Source: CAYLPJ01 sp964385465
Lineage (GTDB): Bacteria > Planctomycetota > Phycisphaerae > SM23-33
Assembly (NCBI GenBank): GCA_964385465.1
Contig: CAYLPJ010000086.1
Coordinates: forward strand, 1 to 18,625
Reading direction: 5' to 3'
DNA length: 18,625 nucleotides
Both the position numbers and the translations under genes were made by a program. This document shows positions 15,698-18,625 of the stretch, piece by piece; the first letter of the stretch is position 1, and every line of letters starts with the position of its first letter. A model generated the notes under the pieces. The model was not told the origin of the DNA. It saw only the letters and a list, made by a program, of their open reading frames with translations, and ran no database searches.

Positions 15698-15746
15698 CGA
15701 CGGGTCTCCTTCGCTGGCGGCGCCCGGGTCCGGGGGCGCCGGTGCG

Positions 15747-17390
15747 CTACTGGACGACGAGTTGGTGCTCGGTCCGCCGGACGAACTGGTGTCTCTGCCA
15801 GTTGGCGTCCGGCTCGGGGAAGTCCTCGCGGTAGTGCACGCCGCGCGTCTCCGTGCGGCGCAGGGCGCAGCCGGCGATCACGTAGGCGGCGGTGAGCATG
15901 TTCTGTATCTCCCACCCGGCGGGGTCGTGGAACTCCTTGTCGAGGACGTACCGTCCCCAGAAGTTGACGATCTCGATCGTCTCGCTGAGCCGTTCGCCCC
16001 GGCGGACGATGCCGGCGTTTCGCCACATGACCGAGCGGAGGGAGTTGCGGATGTCGTTGAGATCCATCTCCGTGCGCTCCGAGCGCGCGCTGGGCCAGTC
16101 GATGCGGCGGACCGGCGGGGGGGGCTGCTCCTGCGCGGCCAGGCCGGCTAGGTCGCCGCAGCGTGCGCCGAAGACCAGCGCCTCGGTCAGGCTGTTGGAG
16201 GCCAGGCGGTTCGCGCCGTGCAGTGCGGTGCAGGACGCCTCGCCGCAGGCCAGCAGGCCGTCGAGGCTGGTCTGCCCGTCGCGGTCGGCCCAGGCCCCGC
16301 CGATCATGTAGTGGGCGGCGGGGTGGACCGGCAGCAGGTCCTCGCCCGGGTCGATCCCGAAGTCCCGGCAGCGGCGGTCGATGTCGGGGAAGCGGCGGGC
16401 GAACGCCTCGGCGCCGAGGTGGCGGACGTCCAGGTACACGTGCGTGGCGTTCGTGCGGGCCATCTCGGCCAGGATGGCGCGGCTGACGACGTCCCGCGGG
16501 GCCAGCTCGGCCATCTCGTGGTGGCCCTGCATGAACCGCTCGCCCTCGCGGTTGACCAGGTACGCCCCCTCGCCGCGCACGGCCTCGGAGATCAGGCTCC
16601 GCGTGCTGCCGGCAACGTACAGCGTCGTCGGGTGGAACTGCATCAGCTCGGCGTCGGCGAGCTGCACGCCGGCGCGGAAGGCCAGCGCCATCGCGTCGGC
16701 CGTCGCCACGCGAGGGTTGGTCGTCTCCCGCCACAGCACGCCCGAGCCGCCGGCGGCGAGGATCGTCCGCGCCGCCAGGATCAACTGGAGCCCGAACCGC
16801 GGGTGGAACGTCAACGCGCCCAGGCACCGCGCGCCGCCGCCCCCGGCCGGGGGATCGGTCACCAGGTCGATCACGAAGCACTCGTCGAAGACCTTCACCC
16901 GCTCCGACGCCCGCAGCCGGGAGGCCAGCACCTCGCAGAGCGCCCGCCCGGTGGCGTCGCCGTTGGCGTGGACGATGCGGCTGGCGTGGTGCCCCCCCTC
17001 CCGGCCCAGATCGAGCTCGCCGTCGGTGACGTCGAAGCCGACCCCCCACTCGCGCAGTTGGGCGATGTGCTTGGGGGCCTCGGCGACGGTGTGGCGGACC
17101 ACCTGCTCGTCGCTGAGCCCCGCGCCGGTCGCCAGCGTGTCGGCGATGTGGCTCTCGGGCGAGTCGGCGGGGTCCAGCACGGCCGCGAGCCCCCCCTGGG
17201 CGTAGTAGCTGTTGGAGTCCTCGATCTTCGCCTTGGTGACGACGATGGCCTCGCCGTGCTCGGAGGCGGCGATGGCGGCGCGCATCCCCGCCGCGCCCGT
17301 GCCGATGATCAGCACGTCGGTGAAGATGTGCCCGAGCCGCCGGCTGTCGAAGCCGAGCAGGTACCGCCGCTGGAGGTAGCTGGCATCCAT
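15747..17390 (-). CDS. nadB: L-aspartate oxidase
   Basis: 547 residues, normal for NadB, which oxidises L-aspartate to iminoaspartate with FAD as the first step of NAD synthesis. What I see: the FAD dinucleotide site TDVLIIGTGAAGMRAAIAAS (G30, G32, G35), DSNSYYAQGGLAAVLDPADS, REGGHHASRIVHANGDATGR, the active-site region LMQFHPTTLYVAG, EAVRGEGAYLVNREGERFM, HPAAHYMIGG and GEASCTALHGANRLASNSLTEA. The succinate dehydrogenase flavoprotein-like C-terminal domain follows, with DLNDIRNSLRSVMWRNAGIVR and a final ETRGVHYREDFP. I chose ATG 17390 because homology begins there; the frame upstream (from a GTG at 17498) overlaps the promoters. There is no Shine-Dalgarno, and a -10 box six bases upstream suggests a leaderless message. 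nadA and nadC are not in the window. Confidence 0.93.
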   Translation of the reverse strand: MDASYLQRRYLLGFDSRRLGHIFTDVLIIGTGAAGMRAAIAASEHGEAIVVTKAKIEDSNSYYAQGGLAAVLDPADSPESHIADTLATGAGLSDEQVVRHTVAEAPKHIAQLREWGVGFDVTDGELDLGREGGHHASRIVHANGDATGRALCEVLASRLRASERVKVFDECFVIDLVTDPPAGGGGARCLGALTFHPRFGLQLILAARTILAAGGSGVLWRETTNPRVATADAMALAFRAGVQLADAELMQFHPTTLYVAGSTRSLISEAVRGEGAYLVNREGERFMQGHHEMAELAPRDVVSRAILAEMARTNATHVYLDVRHLGAEAFARRFPDIDRRCRDFGIDPGEDLLPVHPAAHYMIGGAWADRDGQTSLDGLLACGEASCTALHGANRLASNSLTEALVFGARCGDLAGLAAQEQPPPPVRRIDWPSARSERTEMDLNDIRNSLRSVMWRNAGIVRRGERLSETIEIVNFWGRYVLDKEFHDPAGWEIQNMLTAAYVIAGCALRRTETRGVHYREDFPEPDANWQRHQFVRRTEHQLVVQ

Positions 17391-17396
17391 GGGGGG

Positions 17397-17425
17397 AGTG
17401 TACACCGCGTCGGCAGCGATGTCGA
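17397..17425 (-). promoter_or_regulatory. Putative leaderless promoter of nadB
   Basis: Read on minus: TCGACA (17420-17425, five of six to TTGACA), 17 bases, TACACT (17397-17402), then CCCCCC and the ATG. The A of ATG falls at the expected +1. Confidence 0.55.
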
Positions 17426-17438
17426 TGGCAGGTCGGGC

Positions 17439-17467
17439 TTGCTTGGCGAGCCGGCGGCGCGTAGTCT
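17439..17467 (+). promoter_or_regulatory. Putative promoter of the M42 peptidase gene
   Basis: TTGCTT (17439-17444), 17 bases, TAGTCT (17462-17467). It is divergent from the nadB promoter and separated from it by only 13 bases. Confidence 0.5.
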
Positions 17468-17512
17468 CTGTCCCGGCGGGCGGTTGTCGCCCGGCCACGA
17501 AAGGATCGCACG

Positions 17513-18577
17513 ATGCGTAAGGAATCGCGGCAGTTTCTCGAGGAGCTCCTGGCCACGCCGACCCCCAGCGGCAGCGAGGCGCCGGGGCAGCGGCTCTGGT
17601 GCGACTACGCCAGGCAGTTCGCCGACGAGGTCGTCACGGACAGCTACGGCAACGCGGTGGCGATGCTCAACCCCAAGGGCAAGCCGAAGATCATGCTCGA
17701 CGGGCACGTCGACGAGATCGGCCTGATGGTCAAGTACATCGACGAGAAGGGCTTCGTCTACTTCCAGCGGGTCGGGGGCGTCAGCCCCGCCCTCGTGCCC
17801 GCCAAGCGTGTGGCCATCCACACGCCCAAGGGCGTGGTCCGCGGCGTCGTGGGCGCGACGGCGATCCACCTCCAGGACCGCGGCAAGGACCCCAAGGTCC
17901 CCAAGATGCACGAGCTGTTCATCGACATCGGGGCCGGCGACGGCAAGGAGGCGAAGAAGCGCGTCGCCGTCGGCGACCCGATCACGTTCGTCGAGGGCTT
18001 CGAGATGCTCACCGAGCACGTGGCCGTCGCGCGGGCGTTCGACAACCGCGCGGGCACGTGGGCGGTGATCGAGGCGCTTCGGCTGGCCAAGGGCGCCGGG
18101 GCGACGTGCTGCGTCTGCGCGTGCAGCTCGATCCAGGAGGAGACGGGGCTCAACGGCGCGAAGATGCAGGTGTTCAACGTCAAGCCCGACGCGGGCATCG
18201 CCGTGGACGTCACCCACGCGACGGACACGCCGGGCATCGACGCCAAACAGCACGGCGAGGTCAAGATGGGCGACGGGCCGACCGTCTCGGTCGGACGCGA
18301 GAACCACCCCGTCCTCGTCGAGCGCCTGCGAAAGGTCGCACGCCGCAAGCGGATCAAGATCCAGACCGAGGCCTTCAGCCTCACCGGCGGGACAGACGCC
18401 TACGCCATGTGGACCGCCAACGGCGGGGTTCCCTCGGCCGTTGTGTCCATCCCCAACCGCTACATGCACTCGACCGTCGAGACCCTCGACCTACGGGACC
18501 TCCAGAAGACCGCCGAGCTGCTCGGCGGCTTCTGCGCCGACCTCGAGAAGACCGACAAGTTCGCGGTGAACGTCTGA
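17513..18577 (+). CDS. M42-family metallo-aminopeptidase
   Basis: 354 residues, typical for the M42 (glutamyl aminopeptidase/CelM/tetrahedral TET) family, cytoplasmic enzymes that trim peptides. The co-catalytic metal ligands are recognisable: H65 (MLDGHVDEIG, with catalytic D67), D177 (ARAFDNRAG), E209/E210 (SSIQEETGLNGA; E209 the general base), D232 (AVDVTHATD) and H319 (NRYMHSTVE). Residues about 75-165 form the inserted PDZ-like/dimerisation domain (GVVRGVVGATAIHLQ). There is no signal peptide. The ATG has AAAGGA eight bases upstream. The upstream neighbour nadB is divergent, so this is probably a single-gene transcript; no terminator is visible in the 48 bases left. Older annotations of this family as endoglucanase are not supported by its catalytic residues. 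Confidence 0.92.
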   Translation: MRKESRQFLEELLATPTPSGSEAPGQRLWCDYARQFADEVVTDSYGNAVAMLNPKGKPKIMLDGHVDEIGLMVKYIDEKGFVYFQRVGGVSPALVPAKRVAIHTPKGVVRGVVGATAIHLQDRGKDPKVPKMHELFIDIGAGDGKEAKKRVAVGDPITFVEGFEMLTEHVAVARAFDNRAGTWAVIEALRLAKGAGATCCVCACSSIQEETGLNGAKMQVFNVKPDAGIAVDVTHATDTPGIDAKQHGEVKMGDGPTVSVGRENHPVLVERLRKVARRKRIKIQTEAFSLTGGTDAYAMWTANGGVPSAVVSIPNRYMHSTVETLDLRDLQKTAELLGGFCADLEKTDKFAVNV

Positions 18578-18625
18578 TACGTGTCCCACTTGGTTCTCGT
18601 GCATGCCCGGTTGCGTAACAGCCCA

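Overview
The window is strongly GC-rich and looks like ordinary chromosome from a member of the Planctomycetota, most likely a Phycisphaerae-like or related lineage. The evidence is two secreted proteins with C-terminal PEP-CTERM sorting signals (one also carrying a planctomycete-style dockerin pair), a DUF1080 protein, a formylglycine-type sulfatase and a UroD-like protein of the type planctomycetes carry in many copies. This is inference from gene content; there is no rRNA in the window to confirm it. I see no tRNA, CRISPR array, insertion sequence or prophage cluster. Bases 1-193 and 18578-18625 hold nothing I can support.

Layout, left to right. A tRNA-queuosine mannosyltransferase-like glycosyltransferase (minus) diverges from nikR (plus). 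nikR converges on an XRE/S24 LexA-like repressor (minus). An unusually AT-rich 100-base patch upstream of the repressor carries opposed promoters. Next is a head-to-head pair with start codons 3 bases apart: a small ASCH-domain protein (minus) and an ABC-ATPase/GNAT-acetyltransferase fusion (plus). An iduronate-2-sulfatase-like sulfatase (minus) converges on the fusion. A PEP-CTERM protein (minus) follows, then about 670 non-coding bases. These contain a terminator, a good minus-strand promoter and a run of hairpins that I propose as a structured RNA. Next come a DUF1080 protein and thiC (both minus, thiC first in transcription). thiC diverges from a P-loop/DRTGG protein (plus), which overlaps tail-to-tail by 101 bases with a large secreted FAD-dependent oxidoreductase. 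The run nadB -> UroD-like -> FAD oxidoreductase lies on minus, and an M42 aminopeptidase (plus) diverges from nadB.

The genes are mostly housekeeping or cofactor metabolism (NAD, thiamin, nickel sensing, tRNA modification) mixed with secreted carbohydrate-related functions. The most interesting segment is about 1.87-4.8 kb: a self-cleaving-type repressor next to an acetyltransferase/ATPase fusion and an ASCH protein of the superfamily that includes an N4-acetylcytidine hydrolase. The pair could write and erase an acetyl mark on a nucleic acid, which is a hypothesis only. The second most interesting segment is the putative structured RNA at about 7.86-8.0 kb. Promoters are unusually readable: several genes share a TTGnnn-N17-TAnnnT layout. 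At nadB and the sulfatase the -10 box sits exactly six bases before ATG, which suggests leaderless transcripts.
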